DNA of 64,000 bases from Pseudodonghicola sp048268305. GTDB lineage: Bacteria; Pseudomonadota; Alphaproteobacteria; Rhodobacterales; Rhodobacteraceae. Below are positions 1 through 9,225 of this stretch, in pieces. Positions within the stretch are counted from its first letter, which is position 1. The number at the start of each line of letters is the position of its first letter. The stretch lies in contig NZ_JBLWVT010000002.1 of the NCBI RefSeq assembly GCF_048268305.1, forward strand, positions 62,001 to 126,000, written 5' to 3'. The notes under the pieces are model-generated. The model made no database searches, was not told the origin of the DNA, and saw only the letters and a list, made by a program, of their open reading frames with translations. The position numbers were made by a program, and so were the translations under genes.

Positions 1-25
1 TTGAAACACCGAGGATGCGAATAAG

Positions 26-1702
26 ATGACACGGAACGGCGGACAGCTATTGGTGGAGAGCCTTGTTGCGCTCGGCGCGCGCAAGGCCTTCGGGGTGCCG
101 GGCGAAAGCTATCTCGCGGTGCTCGACGCGCTGCACGACACGCAGGGCACGCTCGACTATGTGCTCTGCCGGAACGAAGGCGGCGCGGGCTTCATGGCCG
201 CCGCCTATGGCAAGCTGACCGGCCAGCCGGGTATCTGCATGGTCACCCGTGGCCCCGGCGCCACCAATGCGTCGATCGGCGTGCATACCGCGATGCAGGA
301 CTCGGCACCGATGATCCTGCTCGTCGGCCAGGTCGGCACCGACATGAAGGGCCGCGAGGCGTTTCAGGAGGTCGATTACAAGGCCGTCTTCGGCACCATG
401 GTGAAATGGGCGGTCGAGATCGACCAGATCGAGCGCATTCCGGAAATCCTGTCGCGCGCCTGGACCATGGCGATCTCCGGCCGTCCGGGCCCGGTGGTCA
501 TCGCACTGCCCGAGGACATGCTGACCAGCCAGACCGATGTCCAGCCGCTGACCAGCCCGATCACCCTGTCCGAGCCGTTTCCGGCGCCCGAGAGCATGGC
601 CAGGCTGCGCGAGATGCTGGCTGGAGCCAAGCGTCCGGTGATCCTTTATGGCGGTTGCAACTGGAAGGGCGCGGGGACCGCGCCGATCCAGGCCTTTGCC
701 GAAGCCTCCGACATTCCCGTCGTGGCGGTGTTCCGCTATCAGGACCAGTTCGACAACACCTCGCCGGTGTTCTGCGGCGAGGCGGGGGTGGGCATGACCC
801 CGGCGGTGAAAAAGCTGATCCGCGAGGCGGATGTGATCCTGGCGATCAACAACCGTTTCGGCGAGAATTCGACCGATGGCTATACCCTGCTGGACGTGCC
901 GCAGCCGAAACAGCGGCTGATCCATGTGCATGGCTCCGATCTTGAGATCGGCAAGATCTATCGCCCCGAGCTGGGCATCCAGGCCGGGCCGAACGCCTTT
1001 GCCACAGCCCTCGGCGCGTTGGAGCCGGTGAAGGGCGACTGGGCCGATTGGCGGGCCGAGGGCCGCGCGGCCTATGAGGCGGGCTTCGATTTGCCTAACC
1101 TGCCGTCGCCGGTGGATATGGGCAAGGTCTGCGCCCATCTGCGCGATGTGCTGCCCGAGGACATGATCCTGACCAACGGGGCGGGGAATTTCACCGTCTG
1201 GTCGGGGCGGTTCTTCAAGTTCGGGCCCAAGGCGCGGCTCTTGGCGCCGCAATCCGGGGCTATGGGCTATGGTTTGCCGGCGGCGATCGCGGCCAAGGTG
1301 GCGCAGCCGGAAAAGACGGTGGTCTGCTTTGCCGGCGACGGCGATTTCCAGATGAACTGCACCGAACTGGCGACCGCGCTGCAGGCGGGCGCCCAGCCGA
1401 TCGTGCTGATCCTGAACAACGGTATCTATGGCACCATCCGGGCGCATCAGGAACGCAACTATCCCACTCGGGTCTCCGGTACCACGATGGTCAATCCCGA
1501 TTTCGCGGCGTTGGCGCGCGCCTATGGCTTCCACGCCGAACGGGTCGAGACGACCGCGGATTTCGCTGCCGCCTTCGACCGCGCTCTGGCCTCGAAGACC
1601 GGCGCTGTGCTCGACCTCAATATTTCGCCCGAGGCGCTGACCCCGCGCCAGAGCCTCAGCCAGATGCGCGACGCCGCGCTGGCCGCAAAGGACAAAGCAT
1701 GA
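26..1702 (+). CDS. Thiamine-diphosphate-dependent enzyme, acetolactate synthase-like
   Basis: 558 aa with the three-domain layout of the ThDP decarboxylase/acetolactate synthase family: N-terminal pyrimidine-binding domain with the activating Glu at about residue 51 (CRNEGGAGFMAAAYG), a central domain, and a C-terminal PP domain with the GDG...NN cofactor motif (GDGDFQMN to LNNGIYGT, about 435-470). The start is the ATG at 26, preceded by a GAGGA-like ribosome site. It is the first complete gene of a five-gene operon and its stop overlaps the next start (ATGA at 1699). True acetolactate synthase is unlikely because no small subunit or ilvC is near. A 2-oxoacid or benzoylformate-type decarboxylase or carboligase fits the company of hydantoinase genes better. 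Family assignment is firm; substrate is unknown. Confidence 0.85.
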   Translation: MTRNGGQLLVESLVALGARKAFGVPGESYLAVLDALHDTQGTLDYVLCRNEGGAGFMAAAYGKLTGQPGICMVTRGPGATNASIGVHTAMQDSAPMILLVGQVGTDMKGREAFQEVDYKAVFGTMVKWAVEIDQIERIPEILSRAWTMAISGRPGPVVIALPEDMLTSQTDVQPLTSPITLSEPFPAPESMARLREMLAGAKRPVILYGGCNWKGAGTAPIQAFAEASDIPVVAVFRYQDQFDNTSPVFCGEAGVGMTPAVKKLIREADVILAINNRFGENSTDGYTLLDVPQPKQRLIHVHGSDLEIGKIYRPELGIQAGPNAFATALGALEPVKGDWADWRAEGRAAYEAGFDLPNLPSPVDMGKVCAHLRDVLPEDMILTNGAGNFTVWSGRFFKFGPKARLLAPQSGAMGYGLPAAIAAKVAQPEKTVVCFAGDGDFQMNCTELATALQAGAQPIVLILNNGIYGTIRAHQERNYPTRVSGTTMVNPDFAALARAYGFHAERVETTADFAAAFDRALASKTGAVLDLNISPEALTPRQSLSQMRDAALAAKDKA

Positions 1703-3777
1703 CGACCGGTCAGGACATCCGATTGGGCGCGGACATCGGTGGCACCTTCACCGATGTCGCGCTCGACGTGCGTGGCAGCCTCTTTTCCGCCAAGGTGCTG
1801 ACGAATTACGCGGCCCCCGAACAGGCCATTCTGGACGGGATCGAGATTGTCTCCAGGGAGGCCGGGATCTCGGCGTCCGATATCGACATGATCATCCATG
1901 GCACCACGCTGGCGACCAACGCGCTGATCGAGCGGCGCGGCGCCCGCACCGCGCTGATCACGACCGAGGGGTTCCGGGACGTGATCGAGATGCGGACCGA
2001 GAACCGGTTCGAGCAATACGACCTGAACCTGAAGCTGCCGAGGCCGCTGATCCCGCGCGAGGACCGCTTTGCGGTCAAGGGCCGGATCAGCGCGCAGGGC
2101 AAGGAACTGCAGCCGCTGGACGAAGCCGCGCTGGACGTCATCGCCAAAGAGATCGCGGCCCAGGATTTCGGCGCCATCGCCATCGGCTTCATTCATTCCT
2201 ACATGAATGACGCGCATGAAAAACGTGCCCGCGAGATCCTGCAAAGGCATCTCGACCTGCCGATCTCGATCTCGGCCGAAGTCTCGCCGCAGATGCGCGA
2301 ATTCGAACGTTTCAACACCGTCTGCGCCAATGCCTATGTGCGGCCGCAGATGGCCGATTACCTGGGCCGGCTGCAGGTCCGCCTGAAGGAGATGGGGGCC
2401 GATTGCCCGGTCTACATGATCCATTCGGGCGGCGGCCTGGTGTCGGTCGAAACCGCCGCCGAATTCCCGGTGCGTCTGGTCGAATCCGGCCCCGCCGGCG
2501 GCGCGATCTTCGCCGCCGACATCGCGCGCCGCTTCGATCTGACCCGCGTTGTCTCCTATGACATGGGCGGCACCACCGCCAAGATTTGCCTGATCGAGGA
2601 GTTCCAGCCGCAGACCGCGCGCAGTTTCGAGGTCGCCCGCACCTATCGCTTCTGCAAGGGCTCGGGCATGCCGATCTCGATCCCGGTGATCGAGATGATC
2701 GAGATCGGCGCCGGGGGCGGCTCCATCGCCTGGGTCGATGCCATGGGCCGCATCCAGGCCGGGCCGGAATCGGCGGGCTCGGAACCGGGGCCCGCCTGCT
2801 ATGGCCGCGGCGGCGGGCGGCCTGCGATCACCGATGCCGATCTGCTGCTGGGCAAGCTCGACCCCGACAATTTCGCCGGCGGCAAGATCAAGCTGCACGC
2901 CGAAGCTTCGACCGCCGCGATCACTCGCGACGTGGGGTCGAAGCTGAACCTGGAACCGCAGGCCGCCGCCTTCGGTATCTGCGACGTGGTCGACGAGAAC
3001 ATGGCCAATGCCGCGCGCGTGCACGCCGTCGAGAACGGCAAGAACATCGGCGAAAACACCATGATCGCCTTCGGTGGTGCCGCCCCGCTGCACGCCGCGC
3101 GCCTGTGCGAGAAACTGGGCGTCGACCTCTGCCTGATCCCGCAGGGCGCCGGCGTGGGCTCCGCCATCGGCTTTCTCAAGGCGCCCTTCGGCTATGAGGC
3201 CGTGGCCTCGCAAATCCAGCGGTTGTCCCAGTTCGACCCCGCCGCGCTGAACGCGATGCTGAACGACCTGAAGACCACCGCCGAAGGCTTCGTCCGCGCC
3301 GGCACCGGGGGCGAGATCCTGCGCGAGGTCACCGCCTTCATGCGCTATGCCGGTCAGGGCTGGGAAATCCCCGTCGCCATGCCGGATCGCGACTTCACGT
3401 CCGAGGATGCGGCGATGATCGAAGCGGCATTCAAGAGCCGCTATGCCCAGTTCTTCGGTCGTGCCGTCGAGGGGCCCGAGATCGAATTCGTCACCTTCTC
3501 GGTCAAGGCGCAGGACAGCCGCCCCGAGGGCGAGCGCCACGCGATTCAGACCGGCGGCAAACCGGTGCCGGCGCCGGCGACCCGTGCGGTGTTCGACCCG
3601 GCGCTTGGCTGCGAACAGGAAACCGCCATCGTGCCGCGCGAGACGCTGTCGCCGGGGGACCGCGTCGCCGGCCCGGCGGTGATCGTCGAGGCCGAAACCT
3701 CCACCGTCGTGACCTCTCCCTTCGATGTGGTGGTGCAGTCGGACGGCACGCTTCTTCTTGTGCGGAAAGGGAAATAA
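1699..3777 (+). CDS. hyuA: Hydantoinase/oxoprolinase subunit A (HyuA family)
   Basis: 692 aa, normal for the ATP-binding A subunit of the hydantoinase/5-oxoprolinase/acetone carboxylase superfamily. The N-terminal ADIGGTFTDVAL (about 10-21) and the central DMGGTTAK (about 285-292) are the two phosphate-binding loops of the actin-like ATPase fold. GAGGGSIAWVD and NPGPACYG-type segments (here SEPGPACYGRGG) are also typical. The subunit would phosphorylate or activate a cyclic amide or carbonyl substrate that subunit B processes. It overlaps the upstream ThDP gene by 4 bp and is 3 bp from hyuB, so the three are translationally coupled. Whether the substrate is a hydantoin, N-methylhydantoin or oxoproline cannot be told from sequence. 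Confidence 0.92.
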   Translation: MTTGQDIRLGADIGGTFTDVALDVRGSLFSAKVLTNYAAPEQAILDGIEIVSREAGISASDIDMIIHGTTLATNALIERRGARTALITTEGFRDVIEMRTENRFEQYDLNLKLPRPLIPREDRFAVKGRISAQGKELQPLDEAALDVIAKEIAAQDFGAIAIGFIHSYMNDAHEKRAREILQRHLDLPISISAEVSPQMREFERFNTVCANAYVRPQMADYLGRLQVRLKEMGADCPVYMIHSGGGLVSVETAAEFPVRLVESGPAGGAIFAADIARRFDLTRVVSYDMGGTTAKICLIEEFQPQTARSFEVARTYRFCKGSGMPISIPVIEMIEIGAGGGSIAWVDAMGRIQAGPESAGSEPGPACYGRGGGRPAITDADLLLGKLDPDNFAGGKIKLHAEASTAAITRDVGSKLNLEPQAAAFGICDVVDENMANAARVHAVENGKNIGENTMIAFGGAAPLHAARLCEKLGVDLCLIPQGAGVGSAIGFLKAPFGYEAVASQIQRLSQFDPAALNAMLNDLKTTAEGFVRAGTGGEILREVTAFMRYAGQGWEIPVAMPDRDFTSEDAAMIEAAFKSRYAQFFGRAVEGPEIEFVTFSVKAQDSRPEGERHAIQTGGKPVPAPATRAVFDPALGCEQETAIVPRETLSPGDRVAGPAVIVEAETSTVVTSPFDVVVQSDGTLLLVRKGK

Positions 3778-3780
3778 CCC

Positions 3781-5424
3781 ATGAGCCAGCCTATGAAACA
3801 GGCGATGAGCCAGATTGACGAAATCCGCATGCAGGTGATGTGGAACCGCCTGATCTCGGTGGTCGAGGAACAGGCGATGACGCTCTTGCGCACCGCCTTC
3901 TCCACCTCGGTGCGCGAGGCGGGCGACCTCTCGGCCGGGGTCTATAACGCCCGGGGCGAGATGCTGGCCCAGGCGGTGACCGGCACGCCGGGTCACGTGA
4001 ACACCATGGCCGAGGCGGTGCAGCACTTCATCGCCGAGATTCCGCGGGACGAGATGTTTCCGGGCGACACTTACGTCACCAACGATCCGTGGAAGGGCAC
4101 CGGCCATCTGCATGACATCACCATGGTCTCGCCCAGCTTCAAGGGTGATGAGCTGGTTGGCTTCTTTGCCTGTACCGCCCACGTCGTGGATGTCGGTGGG
4201 CGTGGCTTCGGCGCCGACGGCAAGTCGGTCTATGAGGAAGGCATCCAGATCCCGATCATGAAGTTTGCGGAACGGGGCGAGGTGAACCAGGTTCTGTTGA
4301 AGATCCTGCGCCAGAACGTCCGCGAACCGAACCAGGTGATCGGCGATTTCTACTCGCTCGCCGCCTGCAACGACGTCGGCCACAAGCGGCTGATCGAGAT
4401 GCTGGAAGAGGTCGGTCTGCCGAACCTCGAGGAGCTGGGCCAGTTCATCCTGAGCCGCACCCACAAGGCGGTGATGGAACGGATCGCGGCGCTGCCCAAG
4501 GGCACCTGGTCGAACGACATGCTGACCGATGGCTACGACCAGCCGATCCGGCTGCAGGCAGCGGTCACCATCACCGACGAGGGCGTCAACGTCGACTTCA
4601 GCGGCACCGATCCGGTCAGCCGCTGGGGCATCAACGTGCCGATGATCTATACCAAGGCCTATGCCTGCTATGGTCTGAAATGCGTGGTGGCGCCGGACAT
4701 CCCCAACAACGCGGCCTCGTTGGCGGTGTTCAACGTCTCCTCTCCGGTCAACGTGCTGAACGCCCAGCGGCCGGCGCCGGTTTCGGTGCGCCATGTGCTG
4801 GGCCATATGGTGCCCGATCTGGTGCTGGGCGCGCTGGCCAAGGCGCTGCCGGGTCAGGTGCTGGCCGAGGGCGCCGCGGCGCTGTGGAACGTGCATGTCT
4901 CGGTCCGACCCGAGGCCGGCAAGGAGGGGCGCCGCGCCGAGGTGCTGATGTTCAACTCCGGTGGCATGGGCGCGCGTCCGGAACTGGATGGGCTCAACGC
5001 CACCGCCTTCCCCTCGGGCGTGCATACCATGCCGATCGAGGCGACCGAGCACACCGGCCCCATCGTCGTCTGGCGCAAGGAACTGCGTCCGGATTCGGGC
5101 GGCGCGGGCAAGTATCGCGGCGGCCTGGGCCAGGTGATCGAGATTGCCCCGGCTGAGGGCCATGAGTTCGAATTCTCCGCCATGTTCGACCGTGTCACCT
5201 CCGCCCCGCGCGGGCGCGACGGGGGCCAACCCGGCGCGGCCGGTTCGGTGGCGCTGGACGATGGTACCCCGCTGCGCCCGAAGGGCTGGCAATTCGTGCC
5301 GGCGGGCCGGCGACTGGTGTTGAAGCTGCCGGGCGGCGGTGGCTTCGGTGATCCGGCAGAGCGTGAGGCAGCGGCGCAGGCGGAAGACCGCGCCAAGGGA
5401 TATGTGACGGAGCAAGACAAATGA
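3781..5424 (+). CDS. hyuB: Hydantoinase subunit B (HyuB family)
   Basis: 547 aa, standard length for the B subunit that pairs with HyuA. Visible family landmarks are GTPGHVNTM (about 62-70), TNDPWKGTGHLHDI (about 100-113) with the metal/substrate His residues, FSGTDPVSRWGIN (about 272-284) and the C-terminal GRDGGQPG...PGGGGFGDP. An AAAGGGA ribosome site sits directly before the ATG. The stop overlaps the following aminotransferase start (ATGA at 5421). Together with HyuA it probably forms an ATP-dependent ring-opening amidohydrolase whose product could feed the downstream aminotransferase; that order of reactions is inference. Confidence 0.92.
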   Translation: MSQPMKQAMSQIDEIRMQVMWNRLISVVEEQAMTLLRTAFSTSVREAGDLSAGVYNARGEMLAQAVTGTPGHVNTMAEAVQHFIAEIPRDEMFPGDTYVTNDPWKGTGHLHDITMVSPSFKGDELVGFFACTAHVVDVGGRGFGADGKSVYEEGIQIPIMKFAERGEVNQVLLKILRQNVREPNQVIGDFYSLAACNDVGHKRLIEMLEEVGLPNLEELGQFILSRTHKAVMERIAALPKGTWSNDMLTDGYDQPIRLQAAVTITDEGVNVDFSGTDPVSRWGINVPMIYTKAYACYGLKCVVAPDIPNNAASLAVFNVSSPVNVLNAQRPAPVSVRHVLGHMVPDLVLGALAKALPGQVLAEGAAALWNVHVSVRPEAGKEGRRAEVLMFNSGGMGARPELDGLNATAFPSGVHTMPIEATEHTGPIVVWRKELRPDSGGAGKYRGGLGQVIEIAPAEGHEFEFSAMFDRVTSAPRGRDGGQPGAAGSVALDDGTPLRPKGWQFVPAGRRLVLKLPGGGGFGDPAEREAAAQAEDRAKGYVTEQDK

Positions 5425-6626
5425 GCCATATCGCAAGTCGTCTCGCGGCGGTGAAACCCTCGGCCTCGATGGCCGTGTCCCAGGCGGCCAGGGAGCTGGC
5501 CGCCACCGGGGTCGACGTCATCGACCTCGGGCTGGGAGAACCCGATTTCGCCGCTCCCGATCACATCACCGAGGCCGCCTTTGCCGCCGCCAAGGCGGAC
5601 CGGATGCTCTATACCGCCTCGCTCGGCACGCCCGATCTGCGCAGGGCGGTGGCGGCGAAGTTCAGCCGCGAGAATGGGCTCGACTACGCCATCGACGAAA
5701 TCGCTGTGGCCAACGGCGCCAAGCAGATCATCTTCAACGCGCTGATGGCGACGGTCGAAGAGGGCGACGAGCTGATCCTGCCGGCGCCCTATTTCGTCTC
5801 CTACCCGGAGATGGCCAAGCTGTTCGGCGGCGTGCCCGTCACCCCCGCCTGTGCGGCCGAGGCAGGCTTTCGCCTGACGCCCGAGGTGCTGGACGCCGCG
5901 ATCACCGAGAAAAGCCGCTGGCTGTTCCTGAACATGCCCGGCAACCCTTCTGGCGCGGTCTATACCACCGAACAGCTTCAGGCCCTGGGCGAGGTTCTGG
6001 CGAAACACCCGCAGGTGATGATCCTGTCGGATGAGATCTATGAACACATCGTCTTCGACGGGCGTGAGTTCGTCTCCTTCGGCAAGGCCTGTCCCGAGCT
6101 GCGCGATCGCACCCTGATCGTCAACGGTGTCTCCAAGGCCTATGCAATGACCGGCTGGCGCGTCGGCTATGCCGCGGGTCCGAAGGACCTGATCAAGGCG
6201 ATGGCCACGATCCAGAGCCAGTCCTGCACCTCGGTCTCCGCCCCGGCGCAGATCGCCGCGCAGGCCGCGCTGGAGGGGCCGCAGGATTGCGTTGCCACCT
6301 TTTGCCGGGCGTTTGAGCGCCGCCGCGACGTGGTGGTCGAAGGTATTGCGGCGATCAATACCCTGACGCTCGATCCGCCGGAGGGGGCGTTCTACGCCTA
6401 TATCGGCTGCGCCGCGCTGATCGGGGCCAAGACGCCCGCCGGCGAGGTTCTGACCGACGATGTGGCGGTCGCGACATACCTGCTGAACGATGCGCATGTG
6501 GCGGCGGTTCCGGGCACCGCCTATGGGCTGTCGCCGTTCTTCCGGATCTCCACCGCCACCTCGGAAGAGATCCTGACCGAAGCCATCGCCCGGATCGGGC
6601 GGGCTGTAGCGAAACTGGACATGTGA
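5421..6626 (+). CDS. Class I/II PLP-dependent aminotransferase
   Basis: 401 aa, fold type I aminotransferase of the aspartate aminotransferase I-gamma kind. Seen: substrate loop GLGEPDF (about 37-43), NMPGNPSGA (about 173-181), DEIYEHI (about 203-209), the Schiff-base Lys in NGVSKAYAMTGWRVGY (Lys about 239) and the C-terminal Arg in FFRIS that binds the substrate carboxylate. It overlaps hyuB by 4 bp. It would move an amino group between a 2-oxo acid and an amino acid in the same pathway as the ThDP and hydantoinase genes. It is not a housekeeping aspC by context. Donor and acceptor are unknown. Confidence 0.9.
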   Translation: MSHIASRLAAVKPSASMAVSQAARELAATGVDVIDLGLGEPDFAAPDHITEAAFAAAKADRMLYTASLGTPDLRRAVAAKFSRENGLDYAIDEIAVANGAKQIIFNALMATVEEGDELILPAPYFVSYPEMAKLFGGVPVTPACAAEAGFRLTPEVLDAAITEKSRWLFLNMPGNPSGAVYTTEQLQALGEVLAKHPQVMILSDEIYEHIVFDGREFVSFGKACPELRDRTLIVNGVSKAYAMTGWRVGYAAGPKDLIKAMATIQSQSCTSVSAPAQIAAQAALEGPQDCVATFCRAFERRRDVVVEGIAAINTLTLDPPEGAFYAYIGCAALIGAKTPAGEVLTDDVAVATYLLNDAHVAAVPGTAYGLSPFFRISTATSEEILTEAIARIGRAVAKLDM

Positions 6627-6637
6627 GGCGAGGGACG

Positions 6638-7456
6638 ATGACGAAACCGTTCAAGAAGATCCTGATCACCGGTGCGGCCGGTCGCCTGGGCTCCGAACTG
6701 CGCCGGGGGCTCGTGCCGCTGGCCGACCGGCTGGTGCTGGCCGACCGGGTTGAGATCGCCGATCTGCAGCCGAACGAGGAGGCCTGCGTTTTCGATCTGA
6801 GCGACGAAGCCGCCACCATCGCCGCGACCGAGGGCTGCGACGCCATCGTCCATATGGGCGGCGCGCCGCTGGAGCGCCCCTGGAACGAGATCCTCGACAG
6901 CAACATCCGCGGCTCCTATCACATCTATGAGGGCGCCCGGAAACATCGGGTGAAGCGGGTGATCTATGCCTCCTCGGTCCACGCCATCGGCTATCACCGG
7001 ATCGACGACCACATCAAAGGCAATGCCGTTGGCCGCCCCGACAGCCTTTACGGCGTGTCGAAATGCTTCGTCGAAGCGCTGGCGAGCCTCTATTGGGACA
7101 AGTTCGGGATCGAGAGCGCCTGCGTGCGCATCTTCTCTTCCTTCCCGGAGCCGGCGGATCGCCGGATGCTGTGGTCCTGGCTCAGCTTCGACGATTGCGT
7201 CCGTCTGGTCAGCGCGGCGCTGACCGCGCCGCACCTGGGCTTTTCCGTGGTCGCGGGCATGTCCGACAACAAGGTCAAGCCGGTCGACAACTCGCAGGCC
7301 GGCCATCTGGGCTATGCGCCGCAGGACAGCTCTGAGCCCTATCGCGAAGCGCTGGAGGCCAAGACCGATCCCGCCGATCCGATGGCTCCCTCGACCAGAT
7401 GCATCGGCGGTTGGTTTGTCAATCTTGGCCACCCTGATGATGTGGCCCCAGAATGA
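6638..7456 (+). CDS. NAD-dependent epimerase/dehydratase, uronate dehydrogenase-like
   Basis: 272 aa from the ATG at 6638, which lies 12 bp after the aminotransferase stop and follows a GCGAGGGA ribosome site; a GTG at 6623 is in frame but has no ribosome site. This is a short extended-SDR protein: nucleotide motif TGAAGRLG (about 9-16), YASSVHAIGYH (about 106-116) and catalytic Tyr-x-x-x-Lys in YGVSKCF (about 133-139). The phrases GCDAIVHMGG, GVSKCF and RILSS/FPEP-type text match uronate dehydrogenases, which oxidise hexuronates to aldarolactones. The operon has no other uronate gene, so a different hydroxyl substrate is possible. The end overlaps the start of a decayed oxidoreductase. Confidence 0.8.
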   Translation: MTKPFKKILITGAAGRLGSELRRGLVPLADRLVLADRVEIADLQPNEEACVFDLSDEAATIAATEGCDAIVHMGGAPLERPWNEILDSNIRGSYHIYEGARKHRVKRVIYASSVHAIGYHRIDDHIKGNAVGRPDSLYGVSKCFVEALASLYWDKFGIESACVRIFSSFPEPADRRMLWSWLSFDDCVRLVSAALTAPHLGFSVVAGMSDNKVKPVDNSQAGHLGYAPQDSSEPYREALEAKTDPADPMAPSTRCIGGWFVNLGHPDDVAPE

Positions 7457-7866
7457 GAGAAGAATATGACGTGGTGATTGTCGGCGAGGCCGTCGCCTCT
7501 TGCCTGACCGCCAATCCGGATTTCATCGGCATGCTTCTGATGGTGGAGAAGGAGACGACCGATCTGCGGGCGTGATCCTTGGCGCCAGGGTACGACGGCA
7601 GGCTGCCGTGATGATCGACCTCACCGGGGTGTTCTGCCGGCCCGAGGGCAAGTATTCCCTTGCTGGTGGTCGGCCGCCATCCTGAGGTGGAGAATGTCAT
7701 CTGCGCCAACGGCTTCTCCGGCCATGGGCTGCAGCAAGGCCCGGCGACTGGCCGAGGCGTGGCGGCGATGATCATCCAGGGCGGATTTCGCACGCTCGAT
7801 CTCTCCGAAGTCGGCTTCGCGCGGATCATCGCGAAACGACCCTTCCTTGAGAAGGCCGTGATCTGA
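7453..7866 (+). pseudogene. Remnant of an FAD-dependent (DAO family) oxidoreductase
   Basis: An ATG at 7453 overlaps the preceding stop and begins MREEYDVVIVG, the FAD-binding start of D-amino-acid-oxidase-family enzymes, followed by LTANPDFIGMLLMVEKETT; the frame stops at 7573-7575. A middle piece in another frame (about 7605-7670) reads VMIDLTGVFCRPEGKYSLAGG, matching the substrate domain. A last piece (about 7690-7866) reads ANGFSGHGLQQGPATGRGVA and ends KRPFLEKAVI, the usual C-terminus. About 410 bp remain of a gene that should be about 1.1-1.2 kb, so most of the core has been deleted and the frame broken. The position shows it was once the sixth gene of the upstream operon. Confidence 0.8.
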
Positions 7867-7917
7867 TACGGTAAAGGCCTCGCGCCTCAGCGCGGGGCCA
7901 GTCCGGCGGAGACCCTG

Positions 7918-8841
7918 ATGAAAAGCCCATCCATCCGAATGCTGCCACTCAACGCATTGCGGGTGTTCTGGGTGGTGATCCGCAAGGGCAGCTTTCGCAG
8001 TGCCGCCGACGATCTTCTGGTGACGCCGCAGGCGGTCAGCCAGCAGATCAAACTGCTTGAAGATATCCTCAACGTGCTGCTGTTCGAACGCCGTGGCCGG
8101 GTGATCGAGCCGACAGAAGCGGCAATCCTGCTGTCGCATTTCGTGCAGGCGGGGTTCGATGAATTCGCGGAAGGGGTGCGTCGGGTCACCAACGCAACCT
8201 ATCGCAACCGGATCAACATCAACGTCAGCCCATATTTTGCGACGCGCTATCTTATCGCCCGGCTCGAAGGGGTCCGTGACAAGCTGCCCGGTGCCGACCT
8301 GCGGCTGACTACCATGGTGGAACTGCCGGATTTCACAGCAGACGAGGTTGACGCTTCGATCCAGTGGGGCTTCGGCACCTGGAAGGAGCTGGACACCACC
8401 TTGCTGGTCGATGATCCCAAGATCATCTGTTGCGCGCCTTCGCTGGCCGACCGGATCAGAAAACCCGCTGATCTAAGCAAGATGACCTTGTTGCATCCGG
8501 TGCTTGCGCGTGATCTCTGGACCCGGGTCTTCGGCCATTTCGGGCTCGATCATCCCGAAACCGCCGGCGTTATCGAATTTCAGGATGCGGCGACGATGCG
8601 GCGCGGCACGATTTCCGGGATCGGCGTGGGGCTGATCTCGCGGATCGACGCCCTGCATGATCTCGAAGCCGGCAGATTGGTGGCGCCGCTGGGGCTGGAT
8701 GCGCTGGCAGGGATGCGCAGAGAGGATATCCCCGGTTTCTACCTGATCCTTCCCAAGGCGCACCGGCGGGTGAAGACCATTGCGGCGTTCTGCGACTGGA
8801 TCACCGCCGAGGATTGGACCACGCCGGTCGAACTGCCCTGA
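7918..8841 (+). CDS. LysR family transcriptional regulator (GcvA-like)
   Basis: 307 aa with an N-terminal winged helix (about 6-65: PLNALRVFWVVIRKG, FRSAADDLLVTPQAVSQQI, LFERRGRVIE) followed by a periplasmic-binding-like effector domain. The PLNALR opening and the absence of insertions suggest the GcvA-like branch. It lies in the same orientation 51 bp after the decayed oxidoreductase, so it may once have controlled the ThDP-hyuAB-aminotransferase operon. It is intact although flanked by two remnants. The effector is unknown. Confidence 0.88.
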   Translation: MKSPSIRMLPLNALRVFWVVIRKGSFRSAADDLLVTPQAVSQQIKLLEDILNVLLFERRGRVIEPTEAAILLSHFVQAGFDEFAEGVRRVTNATYRNRININVSPYFATRYLIARLEGVRDKLPGADLRLTTMVELPDFTADEVDASIQWGFGTWKELDTTLLVDDPKIICCAPSLADRIRKPADLSKMTLLHPVLARDLWTRVFGHFGLDHPETAGVIEFQDAATMRRGTISGIGVGLISRIDALHDLEAGRLVAPLGLDALAGMRREDIPGFYLILPKAHRRVKTIAAFCDWITAEDWTTPVELP

Positions 8842-8911
8842 CCTCGATCGGCTTGGTGATTTTTCGCGCAAGGCAGAATTTGTGCCGACCCGATCTTTCT
8901 AGATTTGGCAA

Positions 8912-9126
8912 ATGGCCGCCGAGGTGGTCGATGTGAGGACGTCGCTCGCCTCGGAGGGCATGATGATCTGCGTCGCCCATGAGTTGGGCTTTGCCCGCAA
9001 GCTGGCGGATCGCCTGATCTTCATGGACCAGGACGAGATCGTCGAGCAGGGCGGGGGATGCGGCCCTCGGCAATCCGACCAGCCAGCGGACCAAGATCTT
9101 CCTGCCCCGGGTTCCGGGCCACTGGC
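8912..9126 (+). pseudogene. Remnant of a polar amino acid ABC transporter ATPase (GlnQ/HisP type)
   Basis: Only the C-terminal fifth of an amino acid uptake ATPase is left. The first frame reads SLASEGMMICVAHELGFARK, then ADRLIFMDQDEIVEQG, matching the H-loop region (VTHEMGFAR, ADR..FMD.G.I.E.G). A frame change near 9055 then gives ALGNPTSQRTKIFLPRVPGH, the family's usual last residues. There is no Walker A, signature motif or start. The invariant Thr of VTHE has become Ala. It is nonfunctional and presumably the end of a lost transporter operon. Confidence 0.78.
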
Positions 9127-9225
9127 AAAGGGCGGGCATGGAGTTGCTCCGCCCCTGTCTCGCCTAGCCAGACTGCGCTGGAGCCCGCCGTATCGGCAGG
9201 TGGCCCCGGGGTCTGCTGATCCGCT

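Noticed and set aside
26..1702. Housekeeping acetolactate synthase (ilvB)
   Set aside because: No regulatory subunit or ilvC adjacent, and the operon context is hydantoinase-type.
1522..5436. A very long open frame (about 1300 codons) on the minus strand across hyuA and hyuB
   Set aside because: It is antisense to two well-recognised genes, rich in His/Arg/Gln/Gly as expected from codon-complement bias in high-GC DNA, and shows no domain.
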